Below, piece by piece: positions 50,856-60,671 of a stretch of 64,000 bases of DNA. Source of the DNA: Paenibacillus dendritiformis. GTDB lineage: Bacteria > Bacillota > Bacilli > Paenibacillales > Paenibacillaceae. Each line of letters begins with the position of its first letter. Position 1 is the first letter of the stretch. Both the position numbers and the translations under genes were made by a program. A model generated the notes under the pieces. The model saw only the letters and a program-made list of their open reading frames with translations, searched no databases and was not told the origin of the DNA. The stretch lies in NCBI RefSeq assembly GCF_021654795.1, contig NZ_AP025344.1:992001-1056000 (forward strand), given 5' to 3'.

Positions 50856-52139
50856 GTGAAGACAGTAACTGCCGTATTGCTTGGAGCCGGAAGCAGAGGA
50901 CGGTATATTTACGGTCCCTATGCGGAGAAGCATCCGGATGAATTGAAAATCGTGGCGGTCGCGGAGCCGAATGAGGAGCGGCGGCAGCGCATCGCGGAGA
51001 TTCATGGCATCGCGCCGGAATATGTATATCGTTCGTGGGAGCAGGCCTTCGAGAAGGGCCGCATCGCGGATGTCATGATTATTAGCACGCTGGATCGGCT
51101 GCACTATGTGCCGGCGATGAAGGCGCTTGAATTGGGCTACCATATCCTGCTGGAGAAGCCGATGTCGCCCGTGGCCGAAGAGTGCATCCGCATCGAGCAG
51201 GCCGCCCTCGCTCACCGCCGGGTGCTGACGGTCAGCCATGTGCTGCGGTACTCGCCGTTCTGGTCCGGCATCAAGCGCTGCATCGACGCGGGAGAAGTCG
51301 GCACGATCGCGGCGATCCAGCATTCGGAATATGTCGGCTACCGCCATATGACGCACAGCTACGTGCGGGGCAACTGGCGGAACTCGGACGAATCGAGTCC
51401 GATGGTTCTCGCCAAATCATGCCATGATCTCGACATTATCTCCTGGCTGATGGATGAGCCTTGCGTCAGCGTCAGCTCTTACGGATCCTTGATGCATTTC
51501 CGGGAGGAGCATGCGCCGGCAGGCTCCACCGCCCGCTGCACGGACGGCTGCCAGGTGGAGCGAAGCTGCCCCTTCTCGGCGCTCAAGCTGTACAACCAGC
51601 CGCCGGAGCACCCGTGGGCGCGCTACATTACGCATGATCTGTCGCCGGAAGGCATCATGACCGCCTTGAAGGAAGGCCCGTTCGGGCGCTGCGTCTACCG
51701 CTGCGACAACAATGTGGTCGACCACCAGATCGTCAACATGGAATTCGCGAACGGAGCCAATGCCAATTTCACGCTGTCGGCCTTCGCGGAGCAAGAGGTT
51801 CGGAGCGTGCGCATCATGGGAACGAAGGGCGAGATTATCGGCAATATGGAGGATGGAACGTATACGCTGAAGCGCTTTGCCACCGGCGAGCGGGTAGAGT
51901 TCCACTGCGGCGTCTCCGGCGACGGCCATGGCGGCGGGGACGAGCGGATGGTCGCCGATTTCCTCCATCTGGTGCGCGAGCATCAGGAGGAAGCGTCGCC
52001 GTCGGCTTTGACCTCGGCGACAGCCTCCTTGCAGAGCCACTTAATCGCCTTTGCCGCGGAGGAATCCCGTCTCCAGCGAGGCATGCCGGTCAAGCTCGCG
52101 GATATGATCGGCCGGGTCCCGGTGGAAGCCCGCGTGTAG
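50856..52139 (+). CDS. Gfo/Idh/MocA-family oxidoreductase
   Basis: 427 residues; GTG 50856 with GAGGAGGAACCCTT upstream. N-terminal Rossmann domain with VLLGAGSRGRYIYGPYAEK, the family EKP motif (HILLEKPMSP, Lys about 98) and a C-terminal alpha/beta domain holding HDLDIISWLMDEPC, the usual catalytic-histidine region. A cysteine-rich stretch (CTDGCQVERSCPF) near residue 230 recalls a subfamily with possible metal binding. It probably oxidises or reduces a sugar or inositol-type substrate brought in by the neighbouring transporter. Confidence 0.9.
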   Translation: MKTVTAVLLGAGSRGRYIYGPYAEKHPDELKIVAVAEPNEERRQRIAEIHGIAPEYVYRSWEQAFEKGRIADVMIISTLDRLHYVPAMKALELGYHILLEKPMSPVAEECIRIEQAALAHRRVLTVSHVLRYSPFWSGIKRCIDAGEVGTIAAIQHSEYVGYRHMTHSYVRGNWRNSDESSPMVLAKSCHDLDIISWLMDEPCVSVSSYGSLMHFREEHAPAGSTARCTDGCQVERSCPFSALKLYNQPPEHPWARYITHDLSPEGIMTALKEGPFGRCVYRCDNNVVDHQIVNMEFANGANANFTLSAFAEQEVRSVRIMGTKGEIIGNMEDGTYTLKRFATGERVEFHCGVSGDGHGGGDERMVADFLHLVREHQEEASPSALTSATASLQSHLIAFAAEESRLQRGMPVKLADMIGRVPVEARV

Positions 52140-52200
52140 CGATATGATGGGCTTCTGCCCAAGAGCGGCTTCTATGATGAATACTAGGCAGAGAGACAGA

Positions 52201-52227
52201 AAGCCGGGGTCGGAAGCCCCGGCTTCT
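52201..52227. terminator. Terminator after the oxidoreductase gene
   Basis: AAGCCGGGG / CCCCGGCTT perfect 9-bp stem with loop TCGGAAG, then CTGATATG. The T-run is short, so termination may be partial. Confidence 0.55.
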
Positions 52228-52261
52228 GATATGTTTAAGTTGCTTCAGGATGTCTGCTGCT

Positions 52262-52533
52262 CCCTTAGCAGTTAAATCCTGCGTAAATGCAGCAATTTGC
52301 GCTATTTTATCTATGATTTGATAGTTTTCCTGCGAAAGTACATCATTTTTACTGATTTCTGCTTTCGAACTACTGTATAAGCTGGAAATGGTGCAGTTTT
52401 GCAGGAATTGCTGCAGCGGAGTAAACGTCATAGAGGAAAACTGCATTTTTACAGTTTCTCCGGCAAGTTGAGCTGTAAGAAGCGGGGGAAGGGCAGGGCT
52501 GTCTCGTTCGGACCCAAAATATAGGACAGCCCC
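52262..52533. repeat. Hairpin-core repeats ending in a GGGCTGTC hairpin
   Basis: Cores AATCCTGCGTAAATGCAGC (52266), CCTGCGAAAGTACATCATTT (52330) and TGCAGTTTTGCAGGAATTGC (52391) belong to the dispersed family seen at 0.6, 12.7 and 21.7 kb. The right end (from about 52385) aligns with 22095-22210 and finishes with GGGCTGTC (52496-52503) and GACAGCCC (52525-52532), a perfect 8-bp inverted repeat. No gene is present between 52140 and 52568. Confidence 0.55.
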
Positions 52534-52567
52534 AGCTTCCAGGGAAGGTACGTATGAACTCCGCGTT

Positions 52568-53149
52568 CTATTTTGTCTCCGCTTGCAGCGTTCGCACAAA
52601 CAAGAAGACATTCCGGCCCGTCTCATCGTCCAGCATGAACGGATTCTTTTTCAACAGAGCTTGAAGCTCGGACAAGACCGAATCAGCTGGCGTTGCAGGT
52701 TGAACCGTCTGCTGAGGAGAGAAAGCCGCTGCCGTTTTTGCCGCTGTTATCCCCTCTTTTTCCTCCTTCAGATACGTACTGATCCAGTGCTTGTTGTCCG
52801 GGATGCGATGGACGAACTTCAGCATGATGCCGAACCAGTCGCCACCGTTCATCATAGCTTCATTCATCTGCTGGTGCCCTTCCGGATCAAATCGCTTCAT
52901 CAAATCGCCAATGTTGACATAATCATCGGGCGCTCCCGCCGGCTTGGAGGGCATAGATACCTGCGCCGCCGGGTGATGCACAATCGCATCCTCCGCCAGC
53001 TTCCGTCCGGCCGGACTGATCTCAACCGTGTCATAATTCGCCCCAACAGGCTTGCCCGCTTCGAGTTGCATGGCGCGTCCGGTTTCTCCCTCACGACTGC
53101 TCATGTTGTACAGGTTCGGGGGAAGCAGCGACCCATTGTTGATTTTCAT
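52568..53149 (-). CDS. Conserved-looking protein of unknown function
   Basis: 193 residues, ATG start with GGAGAAGGAGACAGACTAAGCG upstream. The N-terminal part (KINNGSLLPPNLYNMSS; YDTVEISPAGRKLAED) resembles the short linear segments near the start of FlgM-like and other flagellar-associated Bacillales proteins, but the rest (DLMKRFDPEGHQQMNEAMMN; NPFMLDDETGRNVFLFVRTL) matches nothing I can name. No signal peptide or membrane segment. No operon partner. Confidence 0.6.
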   Translation of the reverse strand: MKINNGSLLPPNLYNMSSREGETGRAMQLEAGKPVGANYDTVEISPAGRKLAEDAIVHHPAAQVSMPSKPAGAPDDYVNIGDLMKRFDPEGHQQMNEAMMNGGDWFGIMLKFVHRIPDNKHWISTYLKEEKEGITAAKTAAAFSPQQTVQPATPADSVLSELQALLKKNPFMLDDETGRNVFLFVRTLQAETK

Positions 53150-53538
53150 CGCTTAGTCTGTCTCCTTCTCCATAAAAATGAAGTACGGCGGGTGTTCTTC
53201 CAAGCTGCTAGATTCAGGATGTTATTTACTATATCGGCCAATCATTGAAAATGTTTGATAGAAAGGCCGGGAACTAACAGCGCCGCCTGCTTCGCAGGGT
53301 CGGAGGAACAAGGGAGCAAGGGCCAAAATCAACGGAGGGAGCGGCTGATTTTGCGTGAAGACAAGTCAGAATTTTAGGACATATTTCGATACGGGGACAT
53401 GCCGAATGCAGTCCCTTGCCTTGCAGATTGGTGACGATCGAAGCGCTCTTTTGACGATTGGGCTCGGAAATACTTTCTTCCAAAATAGAAAGAATTCAAA
53501 AATGAGAGTATGATCCATAAATGGTTTATAAAAATTCA
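53150..53538. other. Intergenic stretch, nothing clear
   Basis: About 390 bp between divergent genes. No credible gene, terminator or known RNA is seen. Confidence 0.4.
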
Positions 53539-53567
53539 TTTACAAAATATTTCAATTTGTGTACAAT
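53539..53567 (+). promoter_or_regulatory. Promoter of the giant subtilase gene
   Basis: TTTACA (53539-53544), 17-bp spacer, TACAAT (53562-53567), about 60 bp before the start codon. Confidence 0.6.
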
Positions 53568-53628
53568 TCTATCAACTTCTTGGGCTTGTTCATCAAGGTA
53601 ATAGAATCGGGACAAGGAGGAATGGAAT

Positions 53629-56600
53629 GTGAAAGGCAAAGCTTGGCTGCGGCGATGGCTGATTTTCGTCATCGCGCTCATTATGGGCATGACTTCCGTA
53701 CCGGGAGTGTATGCGCACGCGGGAGAACAGACCGATAACTCGGTCCAGATGGCGGAATCCAACAGGATTCGTCTGCCGCCCGCCGTTGTAGATGGCGAAG
53801 TCTATGACGAGTTCGGGCAGGAAGGGACAGGGACTTATATTGTGAAGCTGCGGGAGCAGAGCGACGTGGAGGCCGCCGCGAAGCTGGCCAAGTCTTATTC
53901 CGCCTTGAGCGGGGAGACATCCGCGAAGCGCAAGCTGACCGTGCGAAGCTTTGTCTTGAACGACTTGAAGGAGACGGCCGATCGGACTCAGGCCGGGATC
54001 AGCGAGGAACTGGAAGCGGGCCTCCAGAATGGCTCGGTGCAGGATTACCGCTCCTTCTATATCGTTAACGCTATCGCGGTCACCAGCACGCGGGAGGTGA
54101 TGGAGCGGCTGGCAGCCCATCCCGCGGTAGAGCGCATCACCCCGAACCGCAAATACATGCTGGAGGTGCTCGACAAGGGGCAAGCCGTACCGGACACCGG
54201 GCCGTCCAAGGCGGATGGAGCGGGGGAACCGGCTCAGGACTGGACGGGAGGAGCCGATGCAGCAGTCGAGCTGCCTTGGAATTTGCGCAACTTGAATGTG
54301 GGTCAAGCGTGGGACAAAGGCTTTGACGGCATGGGCGTCGTCGTCGCCAACATGGATTCGGGCGTCGATCTGGATCATCCGGCGCTGAAGCGGAAATGGA
54401 GAGGCTATAATGCTCAAGGGCAGGTCGATCGGCCAGAGTTAAGCTGGTATGACGCCACGCCGGAAAAGAAGAAGCTGCCTTTTGACGGCAACGCCCACGG
54501 AACGCATGTGATGGGCACGATGGTCGGATCGGAGCCTGATGGCACCAACCCGATCGGGGTCGCGCCGCAGGCGAAATGGATCGCGGCGCGCATCTTCAAC
54601 TCGGCTGGGGAGGCGACGGACGCAGGCATTTTGGCGGCAGGCGAATGGATATTGGCGCCGACCGACGACTCGGGCCGCGCCTATCCCGAGCTGGCTCCGG
54701 ATATTGTCAACAATTCCTGGGGAAACGTGCAGGCCGGGAAGAACGAGTTTTTTCAGGATATCGTCCGGTCATGGCGCTCTGCCGGCATCGTGCCTGTATT
54801 TGCGGCGGGCAATACGAGACCTCCTTATAATTACGGCGGGCCGGGGTCTATCACCCCGCCGGGGAACTATCCGGAATCGTTCGCGGTTGGAGCGGTCAAC
54901 AGCAGCAATCGGCTGGCTGACTTCTCGCTCCAAGGCCCGTCTCCTTACGGGCAGATGAAGCCGGAAGTGTCGGCGCCTGGCGTTAGCATCCGTTCCTCCG
55001 TCCCGGGCGGCTCTTACGCTCTCATGAACGGGACATCGATGGCCGCTCCGCATGTGGCCGGAGTAGCCGCGCTGCTGCTGCAGGCCAACCATTCACTGAC
55101 GGTGGATGAAGTCGAGAAGATTTTGAAGGACACGGCCATCGCGTTGACGGACAATACGTTCCCGCAGAGTCCGAACAATGGCTATGGATCGGGCATCGTG
55201 AATGCCTTGAATGCCGTCTCCACCCAGCAAGCGGGTCTGGGCGAACTTGAAGGCGCGGTAACGGTGGATGGAGAGGATGACGAAGAACCAGTCATCGAGC
55301 ATCAGCCCCTGACGCTCGTGTTCAACGCGCTGGATCAGGAAATATCGGCCCGAATTATGGATGACATCAGCGTCACCCGGGCGGAACTGGAAGTGAAGAA
55401 GAAGGGGGAACAGGCTGGAACTGCAATATCTATGGTTCGGATGTCGGGGGATTACCGGGATGGAATCTATGAGGGCATTATCCCGTCATCGATGCTGGAC
55501 ACCGCTGGAATCGAATACCGGATTCGGGCAGTGGATTTCGGAGGCAACGAGAAGGTATCCGCCTGGTGGCCCGTGGAAGTCTCGGAGGGAGTCAAGCTCG
55601 GATATGCGCAGGACTTCGAGACGGACATCGAGGGCTACGGCTTCGGCGGGGAACCGGGCATCTGGGAATGGGGCGTCCCGACGAGCGGGCCGGGCAAGGC
55701 GGGCTCGGGAAGCAAAGTGATGGCGACCCGGCTTGACGGCAATTACCCCACCGGGGCGGAAGAGGCCTACTTCGTCATGCCGCTTATCGATCTGCGGGAC
55801 AGCGAGCATACGATACTGAGCTTCAAGCATTGGCACAAGCTCGGAAGCTGGTACTCGATTCTGCTGGACAAGGCAGAGGTTTTTATCGGACGGGAGTCGA
55901 AGCAATTCGAATTCGAGCTCGCGAAGCAATTTGACGGGAAAAGCGGCGATTGGAAAACGGACTACATCGATTTGTCTCCGTACAAAGGAGATCGGATTTT
56001 CGTTCTTTTTAATCTCCGGGGAGCCTACGGAAGCGATGAAGGTTGGTATGTCGACGATATCGAGCTTATCGGACCGACTAACCTCCAGCCTGACGCTCCC
56101 AAGGTGAAGGCGCGGAGTAACGCCCCGGGCAAGGTTATCCTCGAATGGGAGCAGGAGCCGCAAGGCGATGTGAAGGAGTACGTCATCTACCGTTCGCCGG
56201 AGCCAGGCGGATCGTACGCGGAGATTGGCGTGAGCACCGGACGCAACTTCGCCGACCACCCCTTGCCGCAGCAGGGAACATACTTTTATATCGCCAAGGC
56301 GAGGACATACAGCCATGTGCTTAGCGAAGCTTCGAACGAGGTGAGCTGGACATTTACCGGAGGGGAGCTTATTTACGGCGAAGATTTCGAAGGCGGGGAC
56401 AGGGGTTGGACGCGTGAAGGCGAGCCGAACGAGTGGGAGCATGGGGTTCCCGACCCGAAGTATGGACCGCCGCAGGCCGTCTCCGGCAAGAACGTCATCG
56501 GCACGAACTTCGCTGGATATGTCTCGAAAAATACGAATCAAAGCATCATTTCCCCGGAAATTGATTTGACGGGAGCAAAGCATGCGTCGCTCTACTTTCA

Positions 56601-59600
56601 GCAGTGGTATGATCTGGAGGACGGAGATAAGGGCTATGTCGAGATTAGCGAGGATGGGGGCGCTGCGTGGCAAAGTCTGGCGGCCTATCCGAAGCCAACC
56701 TATAATACGAACCATCCCAAAAGGTTTTGGTATATGGATGAGATCGACATCGGCAAATACGCCGGCAAGAAGGTGCACATCCGCTTCCGGCTGAAGACCG
56801 GAGGAGCCTCTCTGGCGAACGGGTGGTATTTGGATGATATTCAGGTGCGGGATACGCTGCCAGTCAAGACTTTCATTCCAGCCGGGACCGAGGCCAAGCC
56901 TGCCGAAGAAGCGGGGACAGGAGCAGCGGGCAAGGAAGAACAAGCGACTTCGAGGGAAGCGGCGGCGAAGAAAGCGCCAACAGCCCCGAGCTTGTCAGCG
57001 TGGAGAAGCATGAAGCAGGAGACCGCCTCCCTTCAGACGGCAGACGGGAAGGGAAAACGCTCTTCCGGCCTTCCTGCCGCGGCGACGGTTACGATCGTCG
57101 AGACGGACCGTTCGACGAAGACCGATTCCGGGACGGGCCGCTATCGGCTGACGCACCCGCCGGGGACGTATACGATGCGGGTGGAAGCGTATGGCTATCA
57201 CACGGCCGAACAGACGGTGACGATACATGATCGGGAGCGGACCGAGGCGAATATTCATTTGCAGCCGCTCTCAAGCTCCACGATCAGCGGCGTTATTACC
57301 GATAAGGCGACGGGAGAGCCGATTGCCGGGGCGGCGGTACGGGTAAGGGAAGATGCGCATGTGCCAACCGCCGTTGCGGATGAACAGGGGAACTACACGC
57401 TGGAGGTCTACGCTGGAGATTACACGCTGCTCGTCTCTGCGCGCGGGTATTGGCCATATGAGCAGCAGATCCGTGCGGAAGGGGCGGTGACGAACCCGAT
57501 TGCGCTGAAATCTTTCCGCGGGACAGAGGACGAGTTGGCTTACGATCGGGGGGAGGGGGATAATGCGGTAGCTTTTTATAGTTCAGGCAATGGCTATGCG
57601 GTGCGCATGACAAGCGACGGCCCGGCCCAGGTGACCGGGGCGCGCATGTTCTTCTGGGCTGATGGATGGCCGGTTCCGGGCGGAACGGCCTTCCGGTATG
57701 CGCTGTATGACGCATCGGGACCCGACGGGCAGCCGGGCGGGCTGCTCTCCGGTCCGCACGCGGGAACGGCCAGCCTTGACGGGGAATGGACCGAGCTTTC
57801 TTTTTCGAATGGTCCGTTCGTTGACGGGGATTTCTATGTCGCCTATATCCAGGACGGCGCTTATCCTGACGTGCCGGGGCTAGCCGTCGATGAAGAGGGC
57901 GTCAATCACGGCCGATCCTGGAGGCTGGAGGACGGAACCTGGACACGGGCGGCAGCCTCGCAAGGGAACTATATGATCCGCGCGCGCATCACGCACCCTG
58001 ATCCCGCCCAACCGGTGGCGAAGATTACGGTGGAGCCGCGTGATATCCGCTTGTACGAAGGACAACAGCTTCAATTGCATGTCAAGGCGGAGGATGAGGA
58101 CGGGAACGAGCGCGATGTCACTGCATTGTCCGCCTACGCGGCAGACGGTGAACAAGTCATTGAAGTGAATGCGGAAGGCTTGATCACGGCGCGGTCGGCA
58201 GGCGAAGCGACGGTGAAGGCAACGTATGAGGGGCTGGAAGATACCGTTCGGGTCACCGTGTCCCCGGCTCCGGACATCCCGGAGGGCGAGATTCGCTCAA
58301 TTGCCGTCCACCCGCCGGAATTGGCACTGAAGGAAGGGGAAGCTTCGCAATTGACCGTCACGGCCGCAGTCTATTCCGAGGGCAAGGAATTGACGGTCCC
58401 GCTGGTGAAGGGCCTGGTGTTCCGTTCGCAGGATGCCGGCATTGCCGCGGTCGATGAGGCGGGACGGGTTACCGGCTTGCAGGCAGGCGAGACGAAGGTG
58501 ACCGTAAGCTATGGCGAACTGGAGGCTGTCGTGCCGGTCACGGTCAGGAAATCCGATGTGCCTCCGACAGAGGAAGTGCGCTCGATCCATGTCCAACCTG
58601 AGGAGCTCGCATTGAAGGCGGGGGAATCGGCTCAGTTGACCGTCACGGCGGCCGTCTATGCCGCAGGCGAAGTGAAGCGCGTCCCGATTACGGAAGGATT
58701 GTCCTTCACATCCTCCAACCCTCAAGTCGCCCGGGCGGAAGCGGGCGGCCGCATTGCCGCCCTGAGAGAAGGGGAGGCCCGCATCCATATTGTCTATGGA
58801 GCGCTGAAGACAGAAGCGCTCGTGAAGGTGAAGGGGGCGGACATGGCGACGCCGCCAGCAACCCGCCCGGATCCGCCATCATCTGCTTCGGGGTCGGGAT
58901 CCTCTTCAAACTCAAGCTCAAGCCCGGCTTCGCGAACCGGGACCCTGATTCGGGCGGATGGCCGCTTGATAGGGACGCTGTACGTGACCGATGGCCAGGG
59001 CGGCAAGCAGGCGCGCGTGCGGATTGCTTCCGATTGGCTGGAGAAAGAGCTGGACACAGGGGAAGCCGGCGCTCCGGTTGCGCTGGATCTGTCCTCATTG
59101 TCATGGAAGGAGTATACGGAGACGGTCGTGGAGGTAGTCAACTCCTCGGCCGAAAGGCTGGCCAAGTCCGGGAAGGTGTTGCTTCTGAAGGGACTTCGCT
59201 TCGCATTGACCGTGCCGGCAGAAGCGATCCCGGATTTCATTGACCGGGATGGACTGAAGCTGACGCTCTCCGTCCAGGCAAGCTCCAGCTTGGGCGGCGC
59301 CCGCCAGGCTCTGGTCTCGGGCGATACCGCCGCGCTCGTGTCGGACATCATTGGCATGAAGACCCCGGTGCGGACACAGCAGGCACAGGAGCAAAAACCG
59401 GCAGCCGGGAAGCAACAGGGAGCGGGGGGACAGGCGGGCGAACCGGGCATCGGCTCGAAGAGCGAGGCTTGGAACGTGCCCCTGCTGTTGGAATTGGAAC
59501 TGGACAAACAATTGGTCCGGCATCCGCAAGCGGCCGGCATTTATGGACGACATGGAGCGGAATCGTGGGGTTACGCCGGGCTGCCGAAGCGCATAGCCAA

Positions 59601-60141
59601 TGAGCCGGGCAAAAAAGGCGCGCATGTCCTGACTGTGCCGGTGCGGCAGCCGGGCGAATATGCGGGATTGGAATACGCAAAGACATTTGCAGATATCGCG
59701 CAGCATTGGGGCCGGGCCAAGATTGAAGCGCTGGCTTCCCATCATGTCGTGTCAGGCCGGAATGATACCCGGTTCGCGCCGAACGATCCGGTGACGCAGG
59801 CCGAATTCATGACCTTGCTGGACCGTATCACGGGCAAGGAACCTGATTGGAAGCGGCGGTCCGGCGAGCCGGGCGCCCATGAGGCGCTGCGGCGCGAGGA
59901 GATGATTGTTCTGCTCGTGGCGGCGCTCCATCCGGAGCTGCCGCAACCTCCGGCCGGGGAAATGGACGAGACGGCGCTGGAGCAGGTGTCGCCGGAAGCG
60001 CGCGCGGCCGTAGCGTATGCCTACCAGACCGGATGGGTCAAAGGCATGGGCGCAGGCGGGTTCGCAGGGGACGCCCTGACGACCCGGGCGCAGGTGGCGG
60101 TCCTCCTGTACCGCGTATTGGAGCAAATGGGACATATGTAG
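53629..60141 (+). CDS. Giant SLH-anchored S8 subtilase (bacillopeptidase F-like)
   Basis: 2170 residues; GTG 53629 after AAGGAGGAATGGAAT. Signal peptide (about 1-30), Inhibitor_I9-type propeptide (about 60-185), S8 catalytic domain (about 215-540) with Asp in VVANMDSGVDLDHP (about 243), His in NAHGTHVMGT (about 290-293), oxyanion Asn in NNSWGN and Ser in MNGTSMAAPHVAG (about 470). Two jelly-roll segments like the immune-inhibitor-A C-terminus (about 660-815 and 910-1085) flank a fibronectin III domain. Carboxypeptidase-regulatory-like domains (about 1140-1300) and three Big_2-like domains (about 1470-1740) follow. The C-terminal 150 residues are SLH-like repeats, one canonical (FADIAQHWGRAKIEALAS) and two diverged. 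A surface-held broad protease; it is larger than Bpr. Confidence 0.93.
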   Translation: MKGKAWLRRWLIFVIALIMGMTSVPGVYAHAGEQTDNSVQMAESNRIRLPPAVVDGEVYDEFGQEGTGTYIVKLREQSDVEAAAKLAKSYSALSGETSAKRKLTVRSFVLNDLKETADRTQAGISEELEAGLQNGSVQDYRSFYIVNAIAVTSTREVMERLAAHPAVERITPNRKYMLEVLDKGQAVPDTGPSKADGAGEPAQDWTGGADAAVELPWNLRNLNVGQAWDKGFDGMGVVVANMDSGVDLDHPALKRKWRGYNAQGQVDRPELSWYDATPEKKKLPFDGNAHGTHVMGTMVGSEPDGTNPIGVAPQAKWIAARIFNSAGEATDAGILAAGEWILAPTDDSGRAYPELAPDIVNNSWGNVQAGKNEFFQDIVRSWRSAGIVPVFAAGNTRPPYNYGGPGSITPPGNYPESFAVGAVNSSNRLADFSLQGPSPYGQMKPEVSAPGVSIRSSVPGGSYALMNGTSMAAPHVAGVAALLLQANHSLTVDEVEKILKDTAIALTDNTFPQSPNNGYGSGIVNALNAVSTQQAGLGELEGAVTVDGEDDEEPVIEHQPLTLVFNALDQEISARIMDDISVTRAELEVKKKGEQAGTAISMVRMSGDYRDGIYEGIIPSSMLDTAGIEYRIRAVDFGGNEKVSAWWPVEVSEGVKLGYAQDFETDIEGYGFGGEPGIWEWGVPTSGPGKAGSGSKVMATRLDGNYPTGAEEAYFVMPLIDLRDSEHTILSFKHWHKLGSWYSILLDKAEVFIGRESKQFEFELAKQFDGKSGDWKTDYIDLSPYKGDRIFVLFNLRGAYGSDEGWYVDDIELIGPTNLQPDAPKVKARSNAPGKVILEWEQEPQGDVKEYVIYRSPEPGGSYAEIGVSTGRNFADHPLPQQGTYFYIAKARTYSHVLSEASNEVSWTFTGGELIYGEDFEGGDRGWTREGEPNEWEHGVPDPKYGPPQAVSGKNVIGTNFAGYVSKNTNQSIISPEIDLTGAKHASLYFQQWYDLEDGDKGYVEISEDGGAAWQSLAAYPKPTYNTNHPKRFWYMDEIDIGKYAGKKVHIRFRLKTGGASLANGWYLDDIQVRDTLPVKTFIPAGTEAKPAEEAGTGAAGKEEQATSREAAAKKAPTAPSLSAWRSMKQETASLQTADGKGKRSSGLPAAATVTIVETDRSTKTDSGTGRYRLTHPPGTYTMRVEAYGYHTAEQTVTIHDRERTEANIHLQPLSSSTISGVITDKATGEPIAGAAVRVREDAHVPTAVADEQGNYTLEVYAGDYTLLVSARGYWPYEQQIRAEGAVTNPIALKSFRGTEDELAYDRGEGDNAVAFYSSGNGYAVRMTSDGPAQVTGARMFFWADGWPVPGGTAFRYALYDASGPDGQPGGLLSGPHAGTASLDGEWTELSFSNGPFVDGDFYVAYIQDGAYPDVPGLAVDEEGVNHGRSWRLEDGTWTRAAASQGNYMIRARITHPDPAQPVAKITVEPRDIRLYEGQQLQLHVKAEDEDGNERDVTALSAYAADGEQVIEVNAEGLITARSAGEATVKATYEGLEDTVRVTVSPAPDIPEGEIRSIAVHPPELALKEGEASQLTVTAAVYSEGKELTVPLVKGLVFRSQDAGIAAVDEAGRVTGLQAGETKVTVSYGELEAVVPVTVRKSDVPPTEEVRSIHVQPEELALKAGESAQLTVTAAVYAAGEVKRVPITEGLSFTSSNPQVARAEAGGRIAALREGEARIHIVYGALKTEALVKVKGADMATPPATRPDPPSSASGSGSSSNSSSSPASRTGTLIRADGRLIGTLYVTDGQGGKQARVRIASDWLEKELDTGEAGAPVALDLSSLSWKEYTETVVEVVNSSAERLAKSGKVLLLKGLRFALTVPAEAIPDFIDRDGLKLTLSVQASSSLGGARQALVSGDTAALVSDIIGMKTPVRTQQAQEQKPAAGKQQGAGGQAGEPGIGSKSEAWNVPLLLELELDKQLVRHPQAAGIYGRHGAESWGYAGLPKRIANEPGKKGAHVLTVPVRQPGEYAGLEYAKTFADIAQHWGRAKIEALASHHVVSGRNDTRFAPNDPVTQAEFMTLLDRITGKEPDWKRRSGEPGAHEALRREEMIVLLVAALHPELPQPPAGEMDETALEQVSPEARAAVAYAYQTGWVKGMGAGGFAGDALTTRAQVAVLLYRVLEQMGHM

Positions 60142-60156
60142 ACTGAGATGACAGAG

Positions 60157-60198
60157 CCGTCCTGCAAGGGAGCAGCAGCCTTGCGGGACGGTTTTTTT
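60157..60198 (+). terminator. Strong terminator after the subtilase gene
   Basis: CCGTCCTGCAAGG / CCTTGCGGGACGG pairs over 13 positions (one T-G), followed by seven T. Confidence 0.9.
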
Positions 60199-60266
60199 GC
60201 GATGACTGCGAAGGCAGGGGATAGCAGCGACAAGAAAAATACGGGAAACCGCTATGTGCGAGTCTA

Positions 60267-60275
60267 GGGGGGGGG
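60267..60275 (+). other. Nine-G homopolymer upstream of the ACP cluster
   Basis: A run of nine G in the 200-bp gap before the ACP gene. Such runs are slippage-prone. No gene crosses it, so any effect would be on transcription or leader RNA. No clear promoter was identified for the cluster. Confidence 0.3.
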
Positions 60276-60407
60276 CAGCGTGCAGAGCCATGAAAAAAGA
60301 TGAAAGTGAAAGCGATATCATTTAAATCGAGTGAAATATTCCTTGTTATGGCTTCATATGTTGGTTAAGGATGTTCGATCCGACTTACAGAGAACAGGAG
60401 TGGTGGT

Positions 60408-60671
60408 ATGCACGCAATCGACACATTGGCTCGCCTGGTCAGCGAGGTGAAGGAGGAGCCGGCCTGGGAGCTGCGGCTGACGCCGGAGACGAATCTGATT
60501 GACGATGTCGGGCTCGATTCGCTTCAGCTCATTCATTTCATGCTGAAGGTGGAGGAGCAGTTGAAGGTGCGGATCGATTTCGAACGGTTCGAGTATGAGC
60601 ATTTGCAGAGCGTGCGGGCGTTCCTGGGCTTCCTCGGGAAGTTGGATGCCGGGGCGGAGCGGCATGCGTAG
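60408..60671 (+). CDS. Acyl carrier protein of a biosynthetic cluster
   Basis: 87 residues, ACP size. The phosphopantetheine-attachment motif is DDVGLDSLQLIHFML (Ser about 44), followed by the usual acidic helix II. It is unlike primary-metabolism AcpP because its helix I is shorter and more basic and it sits with non-fatty-acid genes. The ATP-grasp gene overlaps its stop, which is the arrangement of a carrier plus a ligase that loads it, as with BtrI and BtrJ of butirosin synthesis. That parallel is inference. ATG with GAGTGGTGGT upstream; ribosome binding site moderate. Confidence 0.88.
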   Translation: MHAIDTLARLVSEVKEEPAWELRLTPETNLIDDVGLDSLQLIHFMLKVEEQLKVRIDFERFEYEHLQSVRAFLGFLGKLDAGAERHA

